NCBI RefSeq assembly: GCF_001983935.1
Contig: NZ_CP017641.1
Span: 4,092,001-4,156,000 of the forward strand
Length of the DNA stretch: 64,000 bases
From: Fuerstiella marisgermanici
Lineage (GTDB): Bacteria > Planctomycetota > Planctomycetia > Planctomycetales > Planctomycetaceae
Direction of reading: 5' to 3'
Shown: positions 1 to 7,675 of the stretch, piece after piece
How positions within the stretch are numbered: position 1 is the first letter of the stretch
Layout of the letters: the number at the start of each line of letters is the position of its first letter
The notes under the pieces: generated by a model
Seen by the model: the letters and a program-made list of their open reading frames with translations, nothing else
Database searches by the model: none
What the model was told of the DNA's origin: nothing
Program-made: the position numbers and the translations under genes

Positions 1-1766
1 AGCAGAACTCGCGACTGACCAGCCTGCGACCATGCCGATGCCGCCGTCAGCAGATCCTGCAGAGGTTCTTCAGCCAACGTTTCCAGATTGTCCAGGATCA
101 CCAGCGTGGGAGTGTCCTGCAACGTCTGCGTGACGGCGTCGGCATCGATCAGAGTTTCTTCGACCGTGGCCGAAATCGTGCTGACGGCCACTGACACCGG
201 GTCCGCCGACTGAACGCTGGCAAAGTCGATAAACACGGCCTGGTGAAACATGCCCGTCCGCAATAACCAGCGTCCGGCTTCCAGGGCCAGTTCAGTCTTT
301 CCCTGGCCTCCAAAACCCGTGATCGAAATTCGTCGTGCTTTGTCCGCAAACCAGCATTCGATGTCCCATAGCTCACGACGGCGACCAAAGAATCCTGTCT
401 GGCCGCTCTTGCGAAGATTGTGACGAGCAACGGGTCGTTCGGTCGGTGGCCCGTCTGACTCCGTCAGCATGGCCGACGAAGGACCACTGCGAAACAACGT
501 CGGCACAAACCAGTCGTTCAGGGTCAGCATTTCGCGTTTGTCGCCTCGCCGAACTTCAAACTTCTCCGGGTTATCCGCGAGGAAAACTCGCGCATCATCC
601 AGTGACCGGCCAATGCTGCGTTCACGAGCCAGACTTTCGTAGAACTTGCCGAACAGAGTTTTGGTGGTGGTCACCAGCACGGAATGTGTCATCGCCAGGA
701 TGGCCGGCGTGCCGGTGGATGTCAGTCGTCCAGCGACACTCGCCATTGGGTCGCCCTCTTCGTCCAGCGATGCTGTCTGGCAGGCGGACAGGACGACCAA
801 GGCGACGCGGGACTTGTGCAGCTTCTCGCCCAGGTCGTCTGCCGAGATCAACTGCTTTTTCCCATCGTCTTTTTCGAAGACCAGAAAGCCAATTCCGACC
901 GGCTTGCCAGGCTGGCCGTCATCACGAGTCGCTCGTTCACGCAGGATCGCACTCTGCACGGACCTGCCGAACATCCCAGGTTGCTTCTCAACATCCTCTT
1001 CGGACACCTGTTTGAAAACACCGTGCCCGTCGAAGTGCAGAATGTCGATGACCGGCTTCGTGTCGTCATCCAGTCTGGCGATGAGCGTATTCAAAGTGGC
1101 AGGTCGAAGGAATTCAAAGGTGACTCGCCCCGGAGCGAATTCTTCCACGGCATCCAGGACCGCTTTAGGATCGGCTCGTGGATCAATAAACCCGGCGTCC
1201 GTGGGACGGCTGACGACGAACAGCAAATGCAACTGCTGTTTGGGTTCGACTTTGAACGGTGTCTCACCCTCCGTCGCTCCGCTGATTTTACGTCGGATGC
1301 TGATGTGGGGCTTTTTGGTGAACAGGAACTGCTTTGAATCATGAATCAATTCCCACGGAATCGACAGTATCGAAGCGTCTTCCGATTCGATCGTGATCAC
1401 TCGATCGCCTGACTCACCCTGTTGGAACGCGTTGTATCGCTTGAGGGCTGGTGAGCCTTCCGGGAATTCGTTGGCGTTGACGTTGAAAACCGCCTTGAAC
1501 AGTTCCCTACCGATTTCCGGCAGTCGAGCTTCGATTCGCCGAGCCTCGTTGTCATCCGGCTCGGCCAGAGAATGGGCTCCGTACGTTTCCACGTACCAGC
1601 GAATATCCTGGCGGTCCTTCTCCGTGACCGGATTCACAAATTCAAACCGGCCCGAACCCGTGCCGTCGTAAGAGACAGTCACCTGTTCAGGACTGGAGAA
1701 GTTGAAAACAAGATCACTGGTCGCCACGGGCAGTTCTCCGGCAGGGGGAGGGTGTCTTGAAATCAT
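1..1766 (-). CDS. CHAT-domain caspase-like protease fused to a STAND NTPase, C-terminus off the window
   Basis: About 588 residues are visible; the gene continues past base 1. Reading leftward, a region up to about residue 175 precedes a CHAT (caspase HetF-associated with TPRs) peptidase domain. The presumed catalytic His is H248 in HFDGHG and the Cys is C329 in VLSACQTA. After about residue 455 comes a typical STAND entry (FFGRRREL), a Walker A at 484-491 (GFGGQGKT) and a Walker B-like VILDNLE near 550. The sensor half (often TPR or WD repeats) is not in view. The ATG at 1766 was chosen; GTG at 1769 or 1772 and TTG at 1790 are in frame and no strong Shine-Dalgarno decides it. It lies in the tRNA-associated island. 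CHAT-STAND proteins are thought to be NTP-controlled signalling or cell-death proteases; a defence role here is inference. Confidence 0.85.
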   Translation of the reverse strand, partial: MISRHPPPAGELPVATSDLVFNFSSPEQVTVSYDGTGSGRFEFVNPVTEKDRQDIRWYVETYGAHSLAEPDDNEARRIEARLPEIGRELFKAVFNVNANEFPEGSPALKRYNAFQQGESGDRVITIESEDASILSIPWELIHDSKQFLFTKKPHISIRRKISGATEGETPFKVEPKQQLHLLFVVSRPTDAGFIDPRADPKAVLDAVEEFAPGRVTFEFLRPATLNTLIARLDDDTKPVIDILHFDGHGVFKQVSEEDVEKQPGMFGRSVQSAILRERATRDDGQPGKPVGIGFLVFEKDDGKKQLISADDLGEKLHKSRVALVVLSACQTASLDEEGDPMASVAGRLTSTGTPAILAMTHSVLVTTTKTLFGKFYESLARERSIGRSLDDARVFLADNPEKFEVRRGDKREMLTLNDWFVPTLFRSGPSSAMLTESDGPPTERPVARHNLRKSGQTGFFGRRRELWDIECWFADKARRISITGFGGQGKTELALEAGRWLLRTGMFHQAVFIDFASVQSADPVSVAVSTISATVEETLIDADAVTQTLQDTPTLVILDNLETLAEEPLQDLLTAASAWSQAGQSRVL

Positions 1767-1988
1767 CACCACTACGGCCCATTTGTACAAGCGTCAGCTT
1801 TCTACAACTTGGTTGTTCGCCAAACCGTCAGGATCCCTTGCCGGTCCGCGCAATAAAAACGGCCGACAAAGTTGCCGCGTGATGTGTTTTGTTTTCTATG
1901 GGCTAACTTGCAAGGATTTATTTCGTGACCAATGACGAACCGACATGAGTCGCGAACGGTCAAGTTACTAACCTGCGTCGGTGTGAAA

Positions 1989-3539
1989 CACGAATGGCAC
2001 TTAGATATTGCTAACTCCTTTGAGCATCTCCTGTTTCAGCACGTGACGTGGCTTTGTCATTCGATCAAGTTTCTTGGGCCAGTGTTTTCGCTTGCGCGGC
2101 TCAAATCGATTCGGTCGATTACCTACTCGGTGTTGAGCAATGGAATCGAGCAATCCGTGATACAGCGCGATGCGATAATCAGCTCCGCGGTGTCCGTGAT
2201 ACGCGATCAGCGGCTGAAAGGCCTCCAACATCTGGAGCGTTCCTTTGAAACTGATTGTTCGGGGCTCGATTCCGTGTCTGCTCGCTGATTGTGCCATGAC
2301 CGTGCGAATCAGGTTGTATGCGAGGACGTGTGTCCAGATTTCCTTTCGCACCAGATCTGGTGTCTTGCAACGCAGCACGTCCATTTGCAACGAGCATTTG
2401 ATGGAACGCAGATCGAGTTCGTTGTGCCACCGAGCTCTGTACAGATCAGCAAGGTCTTTCGGGGTCACCTGCTTCGGATCGAGGAGTGTTGTGACGACGA
2501 CAAAGACTTGGGTCCTGAATCCCGGCTGCTGAACGCGGACGCGCACCTCTCGAACGGTCACGCTGGCCGGGAGCGCGTTGTACGCTTTTCGGTCGAGGGC
2601 TCGAATCGAGTTGGGTTTCTGCCAACGAACGATATGGTCATCTTTCCCGAGCCGTTCTCCCCTGCGGAAATCTGCCTTCCGATTGGCCTTGTTTAAGCGA
2701 CTTACCAATTCAAATCGGCGTTCCGTGAGCATCGCAATTGAGGTCCAATTGCACATCAAACTGTCGGCCAGAAGAACATCCCTGGGCCGAAGGACGTCCC
2801 ATAATTCCCGCAAGAGACTGACTTCTCCCTGTCCTTTGCCTGCATATTTGCGGAAGCCCAGGTTCAGGATGGCGCCGCACGAAAGGGAAACAATGGCTCC
2901 GACTCGAGCGATGGGAAAGCCGAGACCCGGCTTCTGATTGTATGTCTGTGGATATGCTTCCTGGTTCTCGACAGTGTCCGGCATATTTACCGTCGTTCCA
3001 TCGAACATGTAGACACATCTGTCTTTCCAAAGCCACTTCTTCTCAACCTGAGAATCCAGGGCTCGACCGACCATGGCCGTGATTGTGGCAAAGAATCTTT
3101 CGGGGAGACGTTTTCGAGCCTGGCAGTACGCGCCAGTTTTCGCAGAGCACGGAGGCCGTCCTTGCGAAACACGGTGGGTGACGAGTCGCGCGACAGCTCC
3201 TCGACAGGAATGATCAATACTGAGTACTTGCCCAAGAAATACCCACAGAGTGACCAACGGGCTGAAGATTCTGTCCTTCCAGCACGCATCGATTTCCTGA
3301 AGCGCCGGCGAAATCGTCTCCTCGGACAAAACACTCGTAAACGGTAGCTCACCTTCCTGAAGAAACTGCCGTCTCAGCACGCCAAACTGCTCCCGAAACC
3401 AACCGTGTTTCGAATAACGCATCTTGCGACCTCCTTGCCGATGATGGATGGGGTGACACCTCACATCTACGCCAGATCGGTCTCTGTGCCTATGTCATTT
3501 TGCGCCAAGCACTTGCACCATTTCTAAGTGCCATTCGTG
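1989..3539 (-). mobile_element. IS4-family insertion sequence, about 1.55 kb
   Basis: Perfect 17-bp inverted repeats bound the element: cacgaatggcacttaga at 1989-2005 and its complement at 3523-3539. They enclose one transposase gene on the minus strand, whose stop codon lies inside the left repeat. No convincing target-site duplication is visible (left flank ends gtgtgaaa, right flank begins agaccaacc), so the insertion may be old or the ends slightly longer than the perfect core. It sits inside the integrated island between the CHAT gene and the excisionase. Confidence 0.85.
2001..3422 (-). CDS. IS4-family DDE transposase
   Basis: This is the transposase of the surrounding insertion sequence, about 473 residues. 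The first catalytic Asp is in MFDGTTVNMPD, the second in LLADSLM, and the Glu is in the IS4 signature Y-x2-R-x3-E-x6-K (YRARWHNELDLRSIK). The reading frame is intact, so the enzyme may be functional. The ATG at 3422 is preferred because AAGGAGG lies seven bases upstream; an in-frame start 42 bases earlier (3464) lacks such a site. The TAA stop overlaps the left inverted repeat. Confidence 0.9.
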   Translation of the reverse strand: MRYSKHGWFREQFGVLRRQFLQEGELPFTSVLSEETISPALQEIDACWKDRIFSPLVTLWVFLGQVLSIDHSCRGAVARLVTHRVSQGRPPCSAKTGAYCQARKRLPERFFATITAMVGRALDSQVEKKWLWKDRCVYMFDGTTVNMPDTVENQEAYPQTYNQKPGLGFPIARVGAIVSLSCGAILNLGFRKYAGKGQGEVSLLRELWDVLRPRDVLLADSLMCNWTSIAMLTERRFELVSRLNKANRKADFRRGERLGKDDHIVRWQKPNSIRALDRKAYNALPASVTVREVRVRVQQPGFRTQVFVVVTTLLDPKQVTPKDLADLYRARWHNELDLRSIKCSLQMDVLRCKTPDLVRKEIWTHVLAYNLIRTVMAQSASRHGIEPRTISFKGTLQMLEAFQPLIAYHGHRGADYRIALYHGLLDSIAQHRVGNRPNRFEPRKRKHWPKKLDRMTKPRHVLKQEMLKGVSNI

Positions 3540-3774
3540 AGACCAACCGACGAAGGTTCGCCCTTCACGGTTACTCTGCCAGGCCAATTCATCCAGCCTG
3601 ATCCTCAGAATTTGATGGTGTGGGACAGCGCTCGGGTATCAATCATGGCTTTAGTGGCCCCGTTTCCGTTGTGGCGGGCGGCAGCGTCATATCTGTAGGC
3701 GCCATCAGAACTGGACTGGCCGCAGTCGCCATGGCCATTGAGGTCCAGACGAATTCCGTCGTTGCAGGTTGACC
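3540..3774. other. Intergenic stretch between IS4 element and excisionase gene; possible gene remnant
   Basis: No intact gene is seen. On the minus strand an open stretch ends with TGA at 3605 and reads a plausible C-terminus (for example GIRLDLNGHGDCG followed by GAYRYDAAARHNG), but it has no evident start and runs into the excisionase gene on the other strand. It could be the 3' remnant of a gene broken by island rearrangement. The product is not recognised. Confidence 0.25.
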
Positions 3775-4005
3775 ATGTTCCTAACCGTCCAAGAGGCAGC
3801 TGATCACCTCAAGGTGTCGTGTGCCACCGTCTATGCACTAATCAGCAAAAAGCATCTGAACTGTCATCGAATTGGCACTGGACGTGGCGTTATTCGAATT
3901 TCACTCGAGAACATTGCGACATTTCTCAAACAGGCTGAATCCAAGGCGGCCGCGGAACCTGCTCCGCAAGTTCCGCAGCCTCGCCTCAAGCATATCAAGC
4001 TCTAG
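3775..4005 (+). CDS. Excisionase-like helix-turn-helix protein
   Basis: A 76-residue protein of the HTH_17/excisionase type. The N-terminus MFLTVQEAADHLKVS carries the typical winged-helix start, followed by TVYALISKK, a basic stretch and an RIS strand; the C-terminal third is proline-rich and probably disordered. Such proteins bind DNA, bending attachment sites for excision or acting as small repressors. A TTG six bases upstream (3769) is an alternative start. The gene is convergent with the integrase and the two stop codons share the tetranucleotide CTAG at 4002-4005, which supports a functional pair, although xis is more often co-directional with int. Confidence 0.75.
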   Translation: MFLTVQEAADHLKVSCATVYALISKKHLNCHRIGTGRGVIRISLENIATFLKQAESKAAAEPAPQVPQPRLKHIKL

Positions 4006-5171
4006 CCCGCCGCTTTACGTGCCTGGTTCAGCAGATGAGTCGGATCATGAGACAGATGCTGGTAGACCCGTGCGAGTGTGCTGGGGTCAGAGTGGCCCAT
4101 AAGCACCGCAACAGTCAATCCATCCAATCCCGATTGAAGCGCTCGCGTCGCCCATGCGTGCCGCAACTTGTAGAGCGAGTATCTCGGCACCAAGTCGACA
4201 ATGCATTCCGCATTCAGTTTTCGTTTCGCTTCACTCCTCAGCTGGGAGTGCGACTTTGGAAGCTCCACACCCTTGACAACACGCGATTGTTTCAGCTTGG
4301 GGATGAACGTCGCAATCTGGTCGGCGGTGATCGTAATACCGCGTCGCTGCATCTCGCCTTTTCCCATCCGAGTACGCACGCGGTCCACCGCACAGTTGGC
4401 CGAGTCTTTCGTCCATGCATTTCCGCGAGAATTACGAAACAGCGGTCCAGTTGGATACTCAGCCATCCTGCGCTTCGTAATCTCAAGAGCCACTTCGCTC
4501 AAGTAGACAATCCGTGGAGCTTTCTTGCCCTTGGATTCCTGTTGAGGAAAGAGCCAGCGGCTGTTCGCAAGATCAACGTGACGTGCTTCGACTCGCAACG
4601 ACTCTTGTGGGCGGCAACCTGTCTCCCAGGTCGTGATCACAAGATCCTTGAAGTTCTCATCAGGACAATGGCTGAGCAGAGCCTCGAAGTCGTGAAGCGT
4701 GATCAAGGTCTCATTGCGTTCGGCACCCGGTACTTCCAAGTGCTCAACCGGATTCTCGGACACATACCCCTGCTGCAGAGCCCACTTCATGCAGCGTTTG
4801 ACTGTCCGCATGTAGTTGCGTTTGGTTGTCTGTTTCAGCTCAGGGTAATCGTCCACCCATTCCTGCACGTGAAACGGCCGCAAGTCACGGATCAGGAGGC
4901 TGGGGTGCTTTCTTGCGAACCGTTCCAACCGGTGACGGTACCATTCGTAAGTGTGCGGCGACCGATGCTTATGAACCCATTCGAGGAATCGGTCAGCAAT
5001 TGCGACAACGGATTCGCATGGGACCGTCCGTTTGATCGGCTTCCGCATCAGCTCATGGAACCGCAGATGCGCCGCCTTCTTCTCGCGACCAAGGGTGTGT
5101 CGCTTGCCGTCGATGGTGACGAACCAAGCTTTTCGTGCCGTCCAGTACCAGGGTTTTGGTTGGCGTGCCAT
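4002..5171 (-). CDS. Tyrosine recombinase/integrase of a tRNA-integrated element
   Basis: A 389-residue site-specific recombinase. The N-terminal part is arm- and core-binding; a SAM-like core-binding domain covers roughly residues 50-150. The catalytic domain shows R187 (ETGCRPQES), box II at 334-340 with R337 and H338 (YKLRHAW), H360 (LMGHSD) and the nucleophile Y370 (RVYQHL). The first position of box II, usually His, is Tyr334, a substitution known in some integrases. The gene starts 185 bp from the 3' end of tRNA-Arg, the usual layout for an integrase that targets the tRNA. It probably catalyses integration and, with the convergent excisionase-like protein, excision of the island to the left. 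Confidence 0.9.
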   Translation of the reverse strand: MARQPKPWYWTARKAWFVTIDGKRHTLGREKKAAHLRFHELMRKPIKRTVPCESVVAIADRFLEWVHKHRSPHTYEWYRHRLERFARKHPSLLIRDLRPFHVQEWVDDYPELKQTTKRNYMRTVKRCMKWALQQGYVSENPVEHLEVPGAERNETLITLHDFEALLSHCPDENFKDLVITTWETGCRPQESLRVEARHVDLANSRWLFPQQESKGKKAPRIVYLSEVALEITKRRMAEYPTGPLFRNSRGNAWTKDSANCAVDRVRTRMGKGEMQRRGITITADQIATFIPKLKQSRVVKGVELPKSHSQLRSEAKRKLNAECIVDLVPRYSLYKLRHAWATRALQSGLDGLTVAVLMGHSDPSTLARVYQHLSHDPTHLLNQARKAAG

Positions 5172-5231
5172 TTGAAAACTCCTCCAGCTCTAAGTGGGTA
5201 AACACAAGAGAGCGAGCCGAAGGTTTGCTCA

Positions 5232-5267
5232 GGCCTCGATCAGTTGCAGCTGATCGGGGCCTTTTTC
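5232..5267 (+). terminator. Rho-independent-type terminator hairpin
   Basis: A 12-bp stem (ggcctcgatcag at 5232-5243 with ctgatcggggcc at 5250-5261, one G-U pair) and a 6-base loop are followed by a T-run (tttttcgttt). The polarity is rightward, yet no plus-strand gene precedes it closely. It may be a boundary relic of the integrated element or protect the tRNA region from readthrough. Confidence 0.6.
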
Positions 5268-5283
5268 GTTTGGCCTAAGCGAT

Positions 5284-5305
5284 ATTCTGTATCAAATTCT
5301 GTACC
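5284..5305. repeat. Two short direct repeats between integrase and tRNA
   Basis: attctgtatc (5284-5293) and attctgtacc (5296-5305) repeat with a 12-base period. They lie between the integrase start and the tRNA 3' end, where arm-type integrase sites are expected. Binding-site status is inference. Confidence 0.35.
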
Positions 5306-5356
5306 GAAGCAAATCTGATTGAGCCACGATTTGACGTAAGTCGTTTCGTAGCAAAG

Positions 5357-5430
5357 TACACCCGGGAGGATTCGAACCTCCAACCCCCGGTTCCGAAGAC
5401 CGGTGCTCTATCCAGTTGAGCTACGGATGC
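5357..5430 (-). tRNA. tRNA-Arg, anticodon TCG
   Basis: On the minus strand a full cloverleaf folds: acceptor GCATCCG with CGGGTGT (a G-T pair at 1-72), D-arm GCTC-AACTGGATA-GAGC, anticodon stem CCGGT/ACCGG with loop CTTCGGA giving anticodon TCG (reads CGA), and T-arm GGAGG-TTCGAAT-CCTCC. The discriminator is A and CCA is not encoded. Its 3' end faces the integrase, making it the likely attachment site of the island. Confidence 0.93.
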
Positions 5431-6087
5431 GTGTTTGAGTTCTCAGTGTTGCCAGCGGCTATGGTTCATTTGACCGGCCGGAACCGTTGAGAAAAATTTG
5501 ATTTCGGCGGCCTGGCGATTCGCCCGGAAGCCTGCGGAACCATACCAGGAATTTGCATTTTTTCCACACTGGAACGGCCAATGGGCGAAGAAATTTTGCG
5601 GGAAACGTTGGGACGTGCGGAAATGGGAAGGTTCGGCTTCTACGCTGCCCGTGAATGCGGGCAAATTGGGAGAATTTCTCGCGAGATGACTTTTCAGCCA
5701 CGGTCTGGCACAAGTGGCTGCGTGCGGTGTTTGAACGGGCGAATGCCCGCCATCATGGCCTGCCGTCCAGATCTTGCGTGGTTCACGCGGAGGGAGTCGT
5801 TCACTTTCTGACAGCTGTGCATCTGCTATCGTGCCGGAACGAGGACCTGTTGTTGTCTTGCTTGGTTTTGGGGCGGGGTTTGGATGTGCCGCTCAGGTAA
5901 GCTCGCACCTTGCTGACGGCTTTGACCAGCATGACTCAACACTGCGAACGTGAACCGCTACGAGCTGGAGGAATGTTGGGCCATGCTTTGTGAGTGTGGT
6001 AGAATGCAGGTGGCGCTGCGGAACAACCGCGAGCTCGTCTCAAGAGCAACTGCTCTTGTCCCGCAGCCGAGCACTGGAGAACTCTGA
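5431..6087. other. Gene-free interval between tRNA-Arg and the BON-like gene
   Basis: Six-frame reading shows only short open stretches with no domain or convincing start. A small hairpin (aagagcaactgctctt) lies at about 6040-6055, just ahead of the next gene. The tRNA promoter should lie just right of 5430 and the promoter of the 6088 gene near 5950-6080, but no sharp -35/-10 pair could be assigned. Confidence 0.5.
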
Positions 6088-6756
6088 ATGCGTATGCGAT
6101 CTTTAGTTATAACGTGCCTGCTTCTGTTCAGCACGGTGTCTGTTGAAGCTCAGCTGTTTGGCCCACGCGATGTTGGACGCAACACTCGCGGAGCCAGCAG
6201 GACGGCCCCCAATGCAGCGGGGACGGTCACACAGGACCGGCGGTTTGTTCGAGGTTCGCGGACGGCAAGTGATTTTGTCGGAACAGACAAAGAAGCGGCC
6301 GCTGCCTTTGTCGGGAACACGCAGGCAATCAACGATGGAAACGTCACGTCGGCTGTCACAGGGCTTCGCGAACAGCCGACGATACGAGTGAATCGTCCGC
6401 TGACCATCCCACGCACGGGGCTGTACGCTCCACGCGTGAAGATTGATTTTGAGGTGCCGACCAGAGTCGATCCGGGGCCAACTGTCCCGGACTCAACAAC
6501 ACAGGATCCGGCGCTTTCGAATTCGAACGCGGCCAATCCGCCGAGGGGTTCTGCTGCAGAATTGCCGCGGATGTCGTTGGCGCTGCGACAGTTAGTTCGC
6601 CGGCACGGTCTGAAGATCAATCCTGCTCCCACGGAGCGGTCCGTGATCCTGTCTGGTACCGTTCCGACAGAGCACGACCGACGGATCGCTGAGCTTCTCG
6701 CGAATTTCGAACCCGGTCTCGAAAACGTAAAGAACGACCTCCAGGTTGCACAGTAG
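6088..6756 (+). CDS. Small secreted protein with a C-terminal BON-like domain
   Basis: 222 residues with a signal peptide (about 1-21, ending VSVEAQ) and a low-complexity, Thr/Asn/Ala-rich middle. The C-terminal 65 residues resemble a BON (bacterial OsmY and nodulation) domain: LRQLVRRHGLKI, then VILSGTVPTEHDRRIAELLA and a closing strand VKNDLQV. BON domains bind membranes or envelope partners; secretins sometimes carry related modules. The gene is convergent with the lipoprotein at the end of the secretion operon and its last 140 bp overlap that gene. Function is unknown; an envelope role near the secretion system is a guess from position. Confidence 0.7.
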   Translation: MRMRSLVITCLLLFSTVSVEAQLFGPRDVGRNTRGASRTAPNAAGTVTQDRRFVRGSRTASDFVGTDKEAAAAFVGNTQAINDGNVTSAVTGLREQPTIRVNRPLTIPRTGLYAPRVKIDFEVPTRVDPGPTVPDSTTQDPALSNSNAANPPRGSAAELPRMSLALRQLVRRHGLKINPAPTERSVILSGTVPTEHDRRIAELLANFEPGLENVKNDLQVAQ

Positions 6757-7675
6757 TAGGTGCACCGGAGATGTCGTGACCGGCGCCGCTTGATGTCTGT
6801 GTCGGGGCGACCGCAGACGAAGACGAATCAGTGTCGGTGCGTTCGGCTGTCGACCGTTGATCCGTTGCTGGATCTGCGAACAGGTCACCGGCTGAGAACG
6901 CTGCGGGTTGAGTGCCATTCATGTTTCGTCGCAGAAATCCGTCGGTCAGTGGAATCTCAGACGTGGTCATACCGGTCGCAGGATACGACGAATGCTGGTT
7001 CTGTAGCGCGTGATTGGAAGTTGACGAGTCCTTTGTTTGCTCGAACGCCACTTGCTGAATACCGGACGGGGGCTGCTTCGGTTCATCCGGTGACGAAGTA
7101 TCTTCTCGGTTGACGACATCCTTGTCCGGCAGCGGTACGGCTCCTGGCAGGATGACTTTGGCAGCTGACGACGTTACTTCGGCTCCGTCGCGGCTTACAA
7201 AACGAGCCACCAGTGTGAGTTCTTTCCGCTCGCCTCCTGCCGCATCCCACGGCAGCCAGAAGCTATAAGAATCTCCGATCGTGGATCCGCTGTAGTGCTT
7301 CTGGAAATCTTCTTTCGGGAAAACAAACTTGCGATCCGGCTGACGATCCTTTTGTGGTTTCGAATCATCCCATGCATAGACCACCAGCGATCCGTCCACT
7401 CGAACGGCCCGTTTGCCGTCGCCGGAATAGAACATGATTCGCCCGCCGCAGCCGCGCGTTCCGGCCTTTCCCGCCTGATGCAACACGGTATCAGACCACA
7501 CCGGAATGACTTTGTTGGGCGAAACGAATTCCGGTTCCTTTTCCAGCCAGTTGCGCGACGAAGGCATCATTGAGGCACAGCCCCCGGATACGACGCACAA
7601 GGCGATAAACAGCAGCCTGCGCGTTGAACTAAGGAGGATGGTTGCCGCCGGTTGAGATGCTAATGAATTCATCAT
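6617..7675 (-). CDS. Lipoprotein at the end of the type II secretion operon
   Basis: 352 residues from the ATG at 7675, which overlaps the gspD stop as ATGA and has GGAAGG just upstream. A lipoprotein signal ends at a lipobox (VSGGC, about residue 33). Residues about 55-185 form a compact domain with several W/F/G positions (VIPVWSDTVLHQAGKAG, then FWLPWDAAGGERKELTLVARF); the rest is Ser/Thr/Pro-rich and probably disordered. Family not identified with certainty. Translational coupling to gspD suggests an accessory role, perhaps pilotin-like or an outer-membrane partner of the secretin, but there is no sequence proof. The C-terminus overlaps the convergent BON-like gene by 140 bp. Confidence 0.75.
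   Translation of the reverse strand: MMNSLASQPAATILLSSTRRLLFIALCVVSGGCASMMPSSRNWLEKEPEFVSPNKVIPVWSDTVLHQAGKAGTRGCGGRIMFYSGDGKRAVRVDGSLVVYAWDDSKPQKDRQPDRKFVFPKEDFQKHYSGSTIGDSYSFWLPWDAAGGERKELTLVARFVSRDGAEVTSSAAKVILPGAVPLPDKDVVNREDTSSPDEPKQPPSGIQQVAFEQTKDSSTSNHALQNQHSSYPATGMTTSEIPLTDGFLRRNMNGTQPAAFSAGDLFADPATDQRSTAERTDTDSSSSAVAPTQTSSGAGHDISGAPTTVQPGGRSLRFRDRVRNSREAQRSVGRALSERYQTGSRTAPWEQD

Noticed and set aside
4035-5201. Long plus-strand open frame of 388 codons
   Set aside because: It lies exactly opposite the integrase, whose catalytic residues and family length are clear; it has no domain of its own.
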